A DNA stretch of 64,000 nt. It comes from Chrysoperla carnea. Taxonomy: Eukaryota > Arthropoda > Insecta > Neuroptera > Chrysopidae. The notes under the pieces are model-generated. The model saw only the letters and a program-made list of their open reading frames with translations, made no database searches and was not told where the DNA came from. Below are positions 11,042 through 23,200 of the stretch, piece by piece (positions within the stretch are counted from its first letter, which is position 1; every line of letters starts with the position of its first letter). Position numbers and translations under genes: made by a program. The stretch covers positions 16,030,640 through 16,094,639 of the forward strand of contig NC_058342.1 in assembly GCF_905475395.1 (NCBI RefSeq), read 5' to 3'.

Positions 11042-13491
11042 TATTATTATAACGAGTGACTTTTGGGTGGGCCCCCGAATATGGTTTTACTTCAGGTCCT
11101 TTCCTGTTCTAGTTTCGGCCCTGAAAACCTACGTGTATTTCATTTTACAAAACGATCCCTCCAGATATTTCGACTTCGCCTCCTGTATTGGACACTCACT
11201 AGCTTAATTAAATATTTGAAAACAAAACTATCTTTTTTTATCTGCCTCGAATATTTTGAATACAATATTAAAGAATTTTGAAGAATTATTTTTACGAGTT
11301 AAGAAATTTTTTAAGTAAAAATGCGAATATACTGTTTTTTTTTACAGCATCTACCACTTTATGAAAGAACAGATCTCACAAACCTGATCAAAACCGGAGA
11401 TTTTTTAATTAAAATTGTTACAGAATATATACTACAATCCAAGATATCGATGAAAAATCAAGTATTCAGAATTCAATTATATTAACTCAGTATTTTTTAT
11501 CATTTTCTTTATAAGGCACAGAATGGGTCTAGGGGCTAGAGACCCATCTGTGATACCCCTCTTATGTTTATTTATCATTTTCCTTGACGTATAACAAAAT
11601 CACCCAACTTTTCCAGATTTTTAAAATTTTTTGACATTCCTAAGTCGATTTTCAACTCTCAATCGGATGGCAAAGGAGGAATTGCCTCCAAGATTCTCTT
11701 ACCAGACAGCACTTTTTTTTCTTATAAAATTTGAAATCATTTTTATTTCACCTAATATCAAAAATTACGAAATGTTTAAGTTTTTACAGGAAAAATTAGA
11801 AGTTTTTCTCCGCGATTGCGTTCATTCACTGATCCACCAGTTGGCCAAGCATTTAATGATATCGAGTTAGTACGAGTTGCAGGTTTTTGGGTTAACCCTG
11901 AGGGAAAAATCTGAGGAAAGCTCAAAAAATTTGGATAATATTCTATTCACGCTAATCATCTACACCAAATGGAACAATTTGAAAATTGATCCATAGACTG
12001 AAACATCATTGATCCATGGACTGATCCATGTCAGATATTACAAATGTTACAAGTAGAAAAAGAAAATTAAAAGGATTCTTAAAATTAAGTCAGTATTCTG
12101 ATCTAGAAATTTGAAGAAATCGATTTTTTGTGTGCATATTTTAAAAGGTTAGACTCTTAACAATATGTATTTAAACGAATTTTTCAAAATTCGAATTATA
12201 AGTTTGAATTGATCACTCTGTACTGCAAGCTTCTCTCTCAAAACAGCTCAGTTAGCAGAAATAACTTTGCAAGACATACGTAGTAGAAGAAGGTCCAATG
12301 TATGTATCTGAATATTATAATCCAAGTTATTCTTCCTGAATAGTCTCTCAAATTTTCTTTATAAATCTCTCTATCGTTTGAACCTTGGCTTATAAAAAAT
12401 TTCAATTTTGAGTGTTAAAAAAATTCGTAAAGATAAAAAAAAGGGGTTAAAATGAATTATTTTTTTTATCCATGTTCAGGCGATCTTTACTAATTAGAAA
12501 TTTAACAAATTTTTTTTTAATTCAGACCACTACAAGGCCTAGAATCGTGTCATTCAAAATGTCAATAAACACTAGGCTACATAAAAGTTTTTCATTTTCT
12601 TATAATCTTATTTTTAAAAGTGCCTATAATTGAGACTTCTAGACCGGAGTACCCCCATAAAATAAGACAATTATAATTTCATATTTCCACAAATAAAAGC
12701 TCTGTACAATAAAATACTGAACAAATCTTAAAATAATAAACTTTGTATATTAGTATAATTGGCTAATTCTATGCTTAATAGAGCGTTGTGAAGACATTTT
12801 AGAGACAGCTTGTTAAATATATTTCATATAAACGATTTCTTGTAAATCTTTAAGTAATTACACAAAACTCCAGTCAAAGTAAATGTATGATTACTAAAAT
12901 TTAACTTACGGTTTTAAACAAAATTCTCTGTATACTGCATCAGTGTTAGAGGAGTCTAAAAACGTTTAAATCATCTATTAATTTATTAAATTCATAAATA
13001 AGAATAAATAATGTACAAATTTCTGTTTATCTACCTGTGACATTCAAATTATGGCTAATTTTTCGTTAATTTTCGTGACACACAACTATTTTTCACTGGT
13101 AACGATATCAATTCTAAAAATTTTACATGCTCGAATTAATGATTTTTGTATTTTTTTAAAGATTTGTTGATATTAAATTCATGAAAATTTTATTAATTAT
13201 CACACATGTTTGTTGTTTTAAATTTATTACAAAATATCTAAGGTCGATTCTGTCTGTTATGGTAATAACAACTAGTTGCTACCGACGTACGTACTGCTTG
13301 GTACTTATCTGTCATTCATTTTTTTATTAAAAAAAACAACATAACGTCATGCTTGTATGAAAGGTACCGGCAAAAAACATAGAATGTGCGTTGAGACTAC
13401 AGACTTATATAAATAAACTAGACTGGCAATGCTATACTGAAAAAATTATTTTGGGTATCAGAAAATCAAATAGGCGAAATATTTTTTTATA
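11042..13491. other. Gene-free AT-rich DNA
   Basis: No gene supported. One notable site is a short perfect hairpin at 11523-11549 (GGGTCT, spacer, AGACCC). A frame at 11631-11870 has no recognisable protein features. Confidence 0.45.
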
Positions 13492-13499
13492 GGTACAAG

Positions 13500-13943
13500 C
13501 ATGGAGGTTAGAGAAAAGGAGAACAATCGCAACGCGCTAAGGCATTAGCGCGTCTGTCCCTGAAAATTTGTAGAATTTATAGTTCATTTTTCAGCCACCA
13601 GCCGCGCTGTCGTCGGTAAGTAGTATCTGCGAAATTAGCTGTTTATGAGTACAAGTAGATGAAATTAGTACCATTCAAATTTATAATAGTAGAATAGATA
13701 ATTTATAATTTATTCATTAGTAAATAATAATAATAATTTCATTATTTGTTTTTTTTCCTTTGAATGATATTATATACACGTATATTAAACGTAGATAGAT
13801 CATTTGAAATTAGCGCACAACAGCCCACTTTTAATGACATTTTAATGAGACAACTTAGCGATCCCAGCGCCTCACTTATTTTGTCCCTATTTTGGGGACA
13901 ATATTTTCTATAGCGATCGTTCTCCTTCTTTATAACCTCCATT
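13500..13943. mobile_element. MITE family B, copy with internal insertion
   Basis: The ends are CATGGAGGTTA and its inverse TAACCTCCAT, followed inward by GGAGAACAATCGC and GCGATCGTTCTCC. A perfect 8-bp target duplication, GGTACAAG, flanks it (13492-13499, 13944-13951). It is larger than the 251-bp copy at 41542-41792 because of extra AT-rich DNA at about 13625-13800. Confidence 0.85.
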
Positions 13944-13965
13944 GGTACAAGACTAGCATATATTT

Positions 13966-14500
13966 TTATACCATGTATATATGAAATATATATAGTATAT
14001 TAAGTTTAGTCCCAAGTTTGTAACGCTTAAAAATATTGATGCTACGAACAAAATTTTGGCATAGGTGTTCATAAAATCACTTAATTAGTCCATTTCCGGT
14101 TGTCTGTCTGTCTTTTATCTGTCCGTCGTCTGTCCGTTTGTCATCACGATTACTCAAAAACAAAAAGAGATATCAAGCTGAAATTTTTATAGCGCCTATA
14201 AAGTGAGGTCAAGTTTGTAAATGAGGAACATAGGTCAATTGGGTCTTGAGACCGTAGGACCATCTTGTAAACCGTTAGAGATAGAACAAAAGTTTAAATA
14301 TAAAAATTGTTCCGTATACAACTTTTAAAAACGTATACAACTTTGGTTGAGACCATTTTTTTCGTAAACATCACTGCTTATCTGTTGGGGTGCAAATTAG
14401 GACAAAACTTTGATGTCTGTTTTCTCCAAAAACATAAAAGATGGGGAGTTGAAAATTTGTAAGTAGCTTTCACTAGTTGGTTTTTCAAACTGTCTCATTT
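13966..14500 (-). repeat. Family-A repeat, variant proximal end
   Basis: Starts with TTATACCATGTATATATGAA. Past the GGGTGCAAATTAGGAC block it continues into a CCATTTTCTCCAAAAAC and CACTAGTTGG segment shared with the foldbacks at 35150-35900 and 42040-42450, instead of the usual proximal end. Confidence 0.7.
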
Positions 14501-14507
14501 ATTAAAA

Positions 14508-14885
14508 ACAAGTGAAAACAAACAATTGACTGAGTTAATTTTTGAAATACCATGTATAGACAGTGTTGATGACGCAATCGTTTGTTTTTTGACGACACGT
14601 AAGTAAAGAAAGATATCCGTAGGACCCATCTTGTAAACCGTTAGAGATAGAACAAAAGTTTAAATGTAAAAAATGTTCCTTATAACAAATAAACAACTTT
14701 TGTTTGAAACATTTTTTTCGTAAACATCACTGTTTACCAGTGAGAGCGCAAATTGTATACTATGTATTATATGGGAATATCAGTTATATATGTGTGACAT
14801 TTATGAATGTGTGATGTGACAGAATAATCTACACTGTCTATACATAGTATTTCAACAGTTAACTCAGTCAATTGTTTTTTTCACT
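14508..14885. repeat. Family-A pair: plus 5' fragment abutting minus copy
   Basis: 14508-14615 is the first ~108 bases of family A on the plus strand (GTGAAAACAAACAATTGACT). It runs straight into a minus-strand partial copy, 14617-14885, which ends in GTCAATTGTTTTTTTCACT. Confidence 0.7.
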
Positions 14886-15079
14886 TATTTGAACTTATTT
14901 TTAACAAGTTAAAATTAAAGTGTGTGCAGTCCTTAGGTAGTCTATAAGTCTAACAACACTGTGGAACGATGTAATTGAGAGAACTTCTATGGAAATATTT
15001 TTTTTAAAAACTCTTAGAAAGTCTTCTTACTTCGGAATAAGACTTCATGAAAGTCCTATTTTTGAAAAACTTGTAGAGG

Positions 15080-15195
15080 GTAACAGCAATTTGTACTATT
15101 ATTATTACGTGTTCGTAATTACTTTATTAATTAAAATACAAATGGAAATCACTTTTAAAAATATTTATTATTGTTTAATAAAAATACAAAAATTA
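15080..15195 (+). repeat. Dispersed repeat E
   Basis: The block from CAGCAATTTGTACTATTA to GTTTAATAAAAATAC recurs at about 58045-58160 with small changes. Not coding. Confidence 0.55.
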
Positions 15196-15504
15196 AAGTT
15201 GACTGTTTTGTTTAATATGAGCGTACACTACTAATCATATGATGAGTATGTTGTAATATTTTGTTGGTCATTCTGTGTGTATAAGTACTTTCCGAGAGTT
15301 ATTCGCATAGACAAACCCTTATAAATAGTGCAATATGAATAAAATTATTGGAAATCACCGTACGCTAGCGACACTATTAAAGGTTACACGAATTCAAAAT
15401 TTTTTCAAAAATGTTATTTCAAAAAAATTTGATGGTGTAACTAAGGTTTGAACCAGCTATCTGCAAAATAAGAAGTTGATGTTATAGCAGCTTGGCGTAA
15501 GCTA

Positions 15505-15905
15505 TTCGTTGTGTGCGTACTCATGTTAGGGACAATAAAATCGATGCCAGCTCTTCCAGTGAAAAATTTTGGCGATAAAGGACGCTGTTATGACTAATTT
15601 GCAATTCTTTACATGTTAATGTTATAGAAAATGTCAAATTAAAATTATTGAAAAACACTAATTAATTAAACTTAATGCATTAAAAATTGTGAAAATAAGA
15701 AATCAAATTGCACAAATATTATTTTTCAAATGTAAATTATCATAATTATTTATTTAAATTTGTGAGACAATAATATTAAATTTTCAATGTAAGTCATAAT
15801 TGCAATCCGTTCAATTATATATGCATCCATACAATTCTATAATTAAAGTAGTGTATCGTTACCATGGAAACGCCTCCAATAAAACTCACGCACGGTGCAA
15901 ATACG
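15505..15905 (+). repeat. Dispersed repeat C
   Basis: About 400 bp, from ATTCGTTGTGTGCGTA to CACGCACGGTGC, is repeated at 60123-60520 at roughly 90% identity. No coding frame and no terminal repeats recognised. Confidence 0.75.
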
Positions 15906-15998
15906 TGGACAGTCAAAAAAGATGATCTTATTAACTCAAAAATAGTTCGTGTAACCCTCAAAAGATACACTAGTTTCTCATTTCCAATCCATTAATAT

Positions 15999-16100
15999 CA
16001 TGGAAGTTAGAGAGAAGGAGAACGATCGCTACGCGCTAAAGCATTAGCGCGTCTGTCCCTGAAAATTTGTAGAATTTATAGTTCATTTTTGAGCCACCAG
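15999..16100 (+). mobile_element. MITE family B, left-end fragment
   Basis: CATGGAAGTTAGAGAGAAGG and GAACGATCGCTACGCGCTAA match the start of the 13500-13943 copy. The match stops after GAGCCACCAGCC, so the right half is missing. Confidence 0.75.
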
Positions 16101-16439
16101 CCACCTGCTTTGGTTGCAAACGAAGTATTTCGCTAGAAGCTAGTTACATCTACTTGAAACGTTTACTTTCTAAGGACCATTTGACACTACATATTCTTTG
16201 ATTCTAAAGGTCAGATCACACTAAAAAGTTAGAAAAAGTGTTAAAAAATCTTATATATTCTGAAATTTCAGACTTTCTGAAAGAGTTTTCAAAGTTAATA
16301 ATAGTAATTGAGAATATTAATAAAGAAAATGGAATAAGGATAAAAAAGATAAAACAAAAAATTTTCGACAACGTGTTTTTATTTTTCCATTAAGCTGTTT
16401 GTATGATTCTACTCGTGTGTTTAAACACTACAAAGCCTT

Positions 16440-17340
16440 GCAGTTACTTCCAGATATTCAACACTTTGGGTCCGTTGGAATTTCAGTGTTAAACATTTTC
16501 AATTCAAGTGGGAGCAATGAGAGATTAAGGGATCTATGCGGGGGTTTTAAGGGATCTACATGACGGTTTTTCAAGTAGAAATTTTTGCCATGCTGAGATG
16601 TTAGTGGCATGGAAAGTTGCAGTGAGGTACATATCATCATTTTCTCAGAGAGAGGAGCCAGTGAAGCTTCAAGATTCCAATGGAGGATAGCTTATGAATA
16701 CTTCGACGGACTGTTAAAAAGTACGAGGCAGCGGACTCGTTGGCACGAGAAGGGTTGATTCAAATGCTCCTCATTAACTCATTAAGCCTATTATTCCCAT
16801 AACAAGATGCTCCGCAATTTACCGAATCAAGGAGTGACTACGACTTTCCCATTCAATTTACTGGGATTTTGCACAGAGCCGACAGATCAAACTGAGCATA
16901 ACTACAGCTAGATCATTTGATTGTGTTCGGTTAAAACTCCTTACAATACAGTTGAGAAGGGTGGTGGGTAAGGCTTGTCGAATAAACTACCACCTTCATA
17001 ACTTGGTGATGTCGAATAATCCCACTTGCAGGGCCTGTATGAAAACTCCAGGACTATGAAAACTCCATACATGTTATCTGCACCTGCTGGGAGTCAGGTA
17101 TAGAATGTTTGTGTCCGAAACCTTGGACCTATCAATTCTGTGCGCAATCCCGGCGAAGAGGCTGTGGGCTTTCTGTACGGTCTCTGTCCTCGACAGAATC
17201 CTATACCTTCCTCTTCTAAAAATAGCACCTCTTTTCCGGAGACGTTTTGTTTGCGGTTGACAGGCTTTTCTCAGGGAGGGCACAGACGATCTCTTAGTGC
17301 TCCTCTGATTAGCCTTATGGACTCGGTAAATTTTTAAATA
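16440..17340 (+). pseudogene. Jockey/R1-like LINE relic (RNase H and C-terminal zinc finger)
   Basis: This stretch is much GC-richer than its neighbours. Broken frames give EAADSLAREGLI near 16710-16750, the end of an RNase H domain (family pattern GN..AD.LAR.G). Later, about 16960-17055, they give VVGKACRINYHLHNL then NPTCRACMK, the TGH-L-HL...CR.C C-terminal zinc motif of Jockey/R1-type elements, and IHVICTCWE after a frameshift. Several stops and frameshifts make it dead. Short frames on both strands here are by-products. Confidence 0.65.
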
Positions 17341-17439
17341 AACATCCAACTTAATATTGATTAATATCTTTTTTTATTTAATTACACCCCCGTAAAATAT
17401 CATATCATCAGGAAACTACTCTTGCAACAAATTACCGAA

Positions 17440-17490
17440 TATCTTTTGTCTTTGTCAAATAGTGCTATTTGACAAAGATAAAAGATAATG
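17440..17490. repeat. Near-perfect 46-bp palindrome
   Basis: GTCTTTGTCAAATAG is followed after two bases by CTATTTGACAAAG, and the pairing continues outward (TATCTTTT with AAAAGATA). It could form a cruciform or a short hairpin RNA. Confidence 0.75.
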
Positions 17491-17884
17491 GTTTTTTTTA
17501 CTAGAGCATTTTCTGAAATTCTCCCCGAAACAAAAATAATTGTAAGTAAAAATGAAAAAGTTTGTAGGAAAAACAACGAATCACTGTTAGCTCATATGCA
17601 TTTTATATAAGGTATAAGTACCTATCATATGTTAGTTCCGAAATGGCCACCAAGAAAATTTTACTCATCACTACGGTGGTACAACAAATTTTGTTCAACA
17701 AAATTATTATTTTTTACAATTTTGTTATTTAGTACAGACGAGGGAACCTAATAGTTAAAAAAGAAAAATAAAGCTTTTTTTATGTATAATTTTATTTAAA
17801 TTCTTTATTTGTTATACAAAAATTTGTTACAGAATTGAATTTTGCAAACTATTTCCATTTCGAAAACAATTGTTTAGAAATAAT

Positions 17885-18175
17885 ACAGTAAAAGAAAATT
17901 ACTCGATTGAAGTAATTCCAATTCAACCAATCGGAATGAATAAGGTTCCATTGGAAAGAATTTCCAATTCATTCTCATTGAAACCAATTAAAATTTTGAA
18001 ACCAATTCATTCCGACTGAATTCCGATTCAATCCAATAGAACTAGTTGGAAATTTTCAATTTATTAAAATTCATGAATATGATCAAATAGGAAATTTTAT
18101 ATTGGATTCTATTGGATTAAATCGGAAATCTATTAGAATGAAATGGAAATTTGAATCGGAATTGAATCGAACTTT
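17885..18175. repeat. Degenerate short tandem repeat (ATTCCAATT type)
   Basis: Many variants of ATTCCAATT and GGAATTGAAT occur, with the CCAAT form dominating the left half and the GGAAT form the right half, so the array is partly inverted. Not coding. Confidence 0.55.
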
Positions 18176-18784
18176 TTGCTAGTTGCTGTCATAGAATATA
18201 TATTTTCTTGCAACTAGTACTATTTTTGTTTACTGTGAAAACAATAAATTCTAGACAAAAAAACTTAAATATTATATATAGCTGAAAATATTGATCTTAA
18301 CAATTCATATTATTGATCCACTGAACATTTAACACTGTTTAATGAATTGAATTTCGTAACATATTCTTCAAAAAAACAAGAATTAAAAAACAACACCCTT
18401 ACATTAAAAAACACACGTATGCATGTAGTTATACATATCTGTATATGTATTTGCCTATACACACATAGGCATATATTATATAAATAAGTACGTTTTCCAA
18501 CTTTAATTTAACTATAACATGAAATCCTGTCATTTTCATGACTTGTGACCATGGGAATTTTTCTTTAGAATGACTTAAACTATCATTTGCCAAAGTTGAA
18601 AAAGTTAGACGGAAATGCAGATTACATCTAATTTGCGTGAGATCTTTTATTAAATTGTTTGAAATGAGTTAACGTTCCGAATTGTAATGCCATAGAAAAC
18701 AGTAAATTTTTTTAGTCACACGAAAATAATTGAATACAAATCAAATAATTAGAAAAAGAGCCGAGAAAAGTGGATGGTTGCTAC

Positions 18785-19283
18785 GGAAGCCTGAAAGTCT
18801 CACTGTCAATTTATGAGAAAGTAGCGCTACATTAGCATATGTTTTAAATGTGTACTACACAAAAGTAAAAAACGAACTTATAATAAGTGCACTTGTGACT
18901 TGTGGCATTCTAGAAACAAACCTCTTTGAAGGTGTCGGTATTTTGTCATGTGGAGATTTCTAATTGAAAGTCATAATAAACACTTAATAATACTTTTAAA
19001 CGTTAGAAATTAGGAATGTGTAGATGCAAAAGAAAATCATCAACGATTAAAGCATTATATTTTTAAATAAAGAAAATTTTTAACTAACTACATAAACATT
19101 ATTATATTATTATATTATTATTAAACCCGGACATATAATTATTAATAATTCCAGAAAGATTCGGTCACAAGTGCACTTATTAAAAGTTGGTTTTATACTT
19201 GTGGGTAGTACACATTTAAAAAAAATATGCTTGTGTAACACCACTTTCTCATAAATTGACTGTGAGACTTTCAGGCTTCCATA
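18785..19283. mobile_element. Foldback/MITE, ~120-bp inverted ends
   Basis: GGAAGCCTGAAAGTCTCAC at the left is matched by GTGAGACTTTCAGGCTTCC at the right. Pairing continues inward through TCAATTTATGAGAAAGT and AAGTGCACTTGTGAC. No coding capacity. Confidence 0.8.
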
Positions 19284-19375
19284 GTTTGCAGCTAGCTTAT
19301 AAATAACACATAAAATGGAATATCCTTTAAAAGTTTAACATCCGTTATATATTTTTTCTATGATAAGAAAGACAT

Positions 19376-19845
19376 AGAGCTTGTTCAAAATAACAATGCG
19401 CATACACTTTTATGCGAGCGCATACATTATTTATCTCTTATTAACTACATAAAAAGTATACCTAGAGATAGTTTTGGCACCCCCTTGTGGATATAAATCT
19501 GTTTTGGAAGTTAGAATATTTAGTTTGAAATTCCAGAAACAGAATATGTGAAGTAAAACTAGATTGAGACTCTTTCGGAATAAATATTCTGAGGTACTAC
19601 TACTTTGTACCTACATTATTTCATGAAAAATTTTTTAGTAATATTTCTTCCGAAAGAGTTTCAATCTATTAACATTTTCTATCATTAAATGATTGATTAA
19701 TAATTTATTTAATGTTTTCAGAATTTTTCGGACTTTTTTAGAGATAGTTTTACTTTACATATTCTTTTTCTGAATTTCAAACTAAGTATTCCGAAAATTA
19801 TTCATAAAATTGAACGTGCATTGTTATTTTGTACAAGTCCATAGA
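19376..19845. mobile_element. Foldback element next to the triple-domain gene
   Basis: Outer ends pair (CAAAATAACAATGCGC with GTGCATTGTTATTTTG). Inner arms pair TTTGAAATTCCAGAAACAGA with TTTCTGAATTTCAAA, and GATTGAGACTCTTTCGG with CCGAAAGAGTTTCAATC. It ends about 90 bases beyond the stop codon of the neighbouring gene. Confidence 0.7.
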
Positions 19846-19936
19846 TAATGTATGGTGGAGCTTGAGTTCAGAGCTCTAGGTGGAACTAAACTTAGAAAGA
19901 TCGACCGCTTTCATAAAAAAGTGAACTTAGTTATGC

Positions 19937-21436
19937 TCAGCATTCTATTTTATATAAAAAATTACGATGATTTCTGGTAGCTCTTGTACCCGTATTTGTT
20001 TGTTGATATGATTTATAAGGTATATGACCAAATTCACTGACGTATGGAATATATTTTAATAAATTTTTACCATAATCCAAAATTTTAGATTTTTCTTTCG
20101 ATGGTCCACAATAAAATAAAATTACACCTCGATTAGAAAATGTTTTTTTGGTTTTACAGGCTATAGTAGAACATCTCAAATAACGTATTCCAATTAATTT
20201 GCCTTCATCGTATAGTTTGCAACTATCTTTCCATTTTTTATCAAAATCTTCGATGTGTTTGAAAAACATAATCCATTTACCCAAATATTTTGAGCTGTAG
20301 AATGGAAATGAATTGTGAATCGAATAATTATAATAATTAATAAACTCGTAGTCTGTAATTTCAGATGGTGCTTTATTTTCATCGATTTCAATAGTTTGTT
20401 TTTGAACAGAATTTAATACAATTCGATTGACTGTTACATCAGAGGATGCATTTTTGGGCACAGGTATTCGAAGTATAATATATTCATTTTCATCTCTGTC
20501 AACTGGTTCAATACTTTCAAAACGCACATAACCAGCATCGTTGTAGTATGGTATATGTTTTAACAAATTTTTCCCAATTTCCAACATTCTAAATTTTTCT
20601 TCTGCTGAACCACAATAAAATACAATTTCGCCTGTAGACTGGTCAGATTTTTCTGAATCCTTAAAACCAGTAGAACATTCTAACGATCGAATTCCAGATA
20701 ATTTACCTTCATCATACAACTTACAACAATCTTTCCATTTTTGATCAAAGCCTTCTGCATGTTTAAATCGCATTGTCCATTTACCACAAAACTTCCATTG
20801 TTTAGGAAATGAATTATAAATACGCATATTCTTATAACTCAAAATTTGATAGTCTACAATTTCAGTTGGGATCTTATTTTCATTAATTTCAATTGTTTCT
20901 TTACCTTGCAATTTTAAAAAAATTCGATTCCCTTGAAAAACAGATTTTTCGTTTTTTGGCATAGATATTTGATACAAAGAATATCCTGTAGTTTTTGAAT
21001 CTTTTTTCAAATTAGTCTCATACGTCATAAGTCCATTATCACTAAAGTACGGAATGTATTTTAATAAATTCTCACCATATTCCAACATTTTTTCTCTATC
21101 CATTGCTGAACCACAAAAAAAATTAATGACATTTTCGATATGATCAGAAGATTGTGGATTTTTATAGCCAGTGGAACATCCCAACTCTCGTATTCCAATT
21201 AATTTCCCTTCATCATACATCTTACAACAAGCGTTCCATTTTTTATCAAAATCTTCTGAATGTTTAAAACGCATTATCCATTTTCCCTTTAACTTCGGAG
21301 GTAGGTATGGAAACGATTTTTTAATATCATCGTTAACATAAAATAAAAATTCATGGTCCAATATTTCAGTTGGTTTTCTATTCTCATCCAGTTTAACAAG
21401 CTTTGAATTTTCGTTAAAAAAATAGTATTTGCTCAT
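19937..21436 (-). CDS. Intronless protein of three repeated ~165-residue domains, unknown function
   Basis: The 499-residue frame starts at the ATG at 21434-21436; an in-frame TAG lies 10 codons upstream, so this is the first possible ATG. The same domain occurs three times, with GKW at residues 51, 218 and 386. Each unit has GKW(I/T)M.FKH, then W..(C/S)CK(M/L)YDEGKL.GIR.L.CST, then FFCG or FYCG, then a G.NLLK(Y/H)IPY end. Units share roughly 50-60% identity. Each is preceded by an ENR/ENKxP(T/S)EI.D(H/Y) segment. No signal peptide or membrane span is seen. The W...W...eGkLg layout faintly resembles the DUF1917/Bles03 family, but I cannot confirm this. It is by far the longest intact frame in the window, and conservation between repeats argues that it is real. 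The reverse strand upstream (about 21560-21600) has a TATATA stretch. It could be a host gene or a horizontally acquired one. Confidence 0.75.
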   Translation of the reverse strand: MSKYYFFNENSKLVKLDENRKPTEILDHEFLFYVNDDIKKSFPYLPPKLKGKWIMRFKHSEDFDKKWNACCKMYDEGKLIGIRELGCSTGYKNPQSSDHIENVINFFCGSAMDREKMLEYGENLLKYIPYFSDNGLMTYETNLKKDSKTTGYSLYQISMPKNEKSVFQGNRIFLKLQGKETIEINENKIPTEIVDYQILSYKNMRIYNSFPKQWKFCGKWTMRFKHAEGFDQKWKDCCKLYDEGKLSGIRSLECSTGFKDSEKSDQSTGEIVFYCGSAEEKFRMLEIGKNLLKHIPYYNDAGYVRFESIEPVDRDENEYIILRIPVPKNASSDVTVNRIVLNSVQKQTIEIDENKAPSEITDYEFINYYNYSIHNSFPFYSSKYLGKWIMFFKHIEDFDKKWKDSCKLYDEGKLIGIRYLRCSTIACKTKKTFSNRGVILFYCGPSKEKSKILDYGKNLLKYIPYVSEFGHIPYKSYQQTNTGTRATRNHRNFLYKIEC

Positions 21437-21895
21437 CTTCAATTCATGAAGAAAATACCTCGATTTCTATAGAATCAGTAGAATTCATCCAAAAAATATT
21501 TACAGTAAGCCAAAATGAAAATACCAAATTCAGAGTTGTTATGAAAATGGAAGGGGCCATGCAAAATATATAAAACGAAGTACCTGCAGCCAACTGTAAA
21601 TAATAAAATAAATTTTTTAAAGTTTAAATTGATGAAATTGTATATGTTTGCTTATTTATTCATTAAAAATTTTTTTTTTGAATTATTAGATTCTATATTT
21701 AATTATTTCAAAGAATTTTGATGATTAAAAATATCACTTTACGATATAACTTTATATGATAATGCTTCACACTGGATTTGAGCATCAAGTTAAGAGTTCC
21801 ACCTAGCTGATAAAAATAGAGTTTTGTCCTGCGTTAAATTGTAAAAATGAGCGACAAAACATTTTATTAATATCGAAAGTAAAACTAGACAAACA

Positions 21896-22195
21896 ATTAT
21901 GTTTACGAAAAAAATTTTCAAACAAAAGTTGTTTATTTTTACATTTACAACAGTTTTTAAACTTGCGTTTTATCTACAACGGTTTACGGCTAGAGCACGC
22001 TATAAAATTTTCATATCTCTTTTCATTTTTCAGTTTACGGACGGACGGACAAACGTACAAACGGAAATGGACAACGCAGGTGGTATTCATTTTATGAACT
22101 CCTATACCAAAATTTTGTTCGTAGCTAAAGCGTTACAAACTTGGGACTAAAACTAGTATACTTTAATATATATTTCATATAGGGTATATAAAAGT
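21896..22195 (+). repeat. Family-A repeat, distal half
   Basis: Begins at the ATGTTTACGAAAAAAAT block, lacks the proximal third and ends in TTTCATATAGGGTATATA. The frame at 21899-22150 is repeat sequence. Confidence 0.7.
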
Positions 22196-22301
22196 TTCGC
22201 TTTTTACGATTTGATACTGCTAAGTTTCTTTACAGATGGCATCACGGCCTAAGCTGACCACGTGGCCTAATTTTTCCAATATTTTAATTAAATATATCTC
22301 T

Positions 22302-22975
22302 TAAGGTAGTACGAGCGCCAAGGCAATTTTAGACTTGTGGTTGAACTTATTTGTACCTTATTTTCAATTTTGACGATGAATTTTGTTATAACTTCATGAA
22401 TATAGAGGAACAATAAGAATAACATTTTTTGATATCTGCCTTGGTTTTCGAAATATTGAAAGGTAAATAATTAAACAAAATTTTCAATTTTCGATATTTT
22501 GAAAATTACTTCAGGTATCGAAAAATTGTATTTTTACTATTCGTCTTATATTGTCAAGTTATAACATAATTCATCATCAAAATTGAAAATATGTATATAT
22601 TTTTTAAAATTTATGTCCCCACTACCGTGCTCTTTATGTTTTAAATAATTTATAAAAATTTTAACTTTAATTTAAATAGATTTTTTTTTTCACCGACTAG
22701 TTTTGGAGAAATTTATGAAAACATATCATCCATCTACCGTTTTCCCATAAGACCAATGTTAAATATACCTACTTTCGAAGTCATTTATTTATTAAAATAA
22801 TCGGATAGCCTCCTTTAAAAATTTCAGAATTGATTTAGATTTAGTCCAACTTCATATACAAAAAAATCTCTGAAAAAAATTTTCTCTTACTTAAGGAAAT
22901 AGGTATGATCTTTTAAATAAATTTTTTTAAATTAGTAGTTATCTGTGACTCTCGATACTACCGCATACTACCTTA
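22302..22975. mobile_element. Foldback/MITE with AAGGTAGT ends
   Basis: TAAGGTAGTACGAGCG at the left pairs with CGCATACTACCTTA at the right. An inner pair is ATTTTCAATTTTGACGATGA with TCATCATCAAAATTGAAAAT. No coding frame. Confidence 0.65.
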
Positions 22976-23160
22976 TATATGATCAATTAAATAACATATT
23001 GGATTAGCTTGATTTATTATGCAATTTATTTAATTATTTTATCTCTTATTGTTGTTGTTTACTTTTAATCATGCACACGATATTTACACCATGGTCTATT
23101 CGACTATATTTTGATGTAATATGTTACATACAGGTGTAAACTAAATATTGACAAATATCC

Positions 23161-23200
23161 AGTGACGGATTTAGGCTTGCTGCCGCCCTAGGCCTCGTTC
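23161..23200. mobile_element. hAT terminal sequence
   Basis: CAGTGACGGATTTAGG, followed by a GC-rich GCCGCCCTAGGCC block, matches the usual terminus of hAT elements of the ZMYM/DUF4371 type. It lies about 130 bases beyond the stop of the transposase relic and is likely its 3' end. I could not find the matching end beyond 24960. Confidence 0.65.

Noticed and set aside
11063-11281. Plus-strand frames after Helitron copy 2
   Set aside because: Two overlapping frames with no domain; the GC-richer patch at 11065-11150 is too short to interpret.
13742-13942. 66-codon minus-strand frame
   Set aside because: It runs through the terminal inverted repeat and interior of a MITE with a clear 8-bp duplication.
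17074-17349. Overlapping frames on both strands
   Set aside because: They are by-products of the GC-rich LINE relic; the LINE signal is in other, broken frames.
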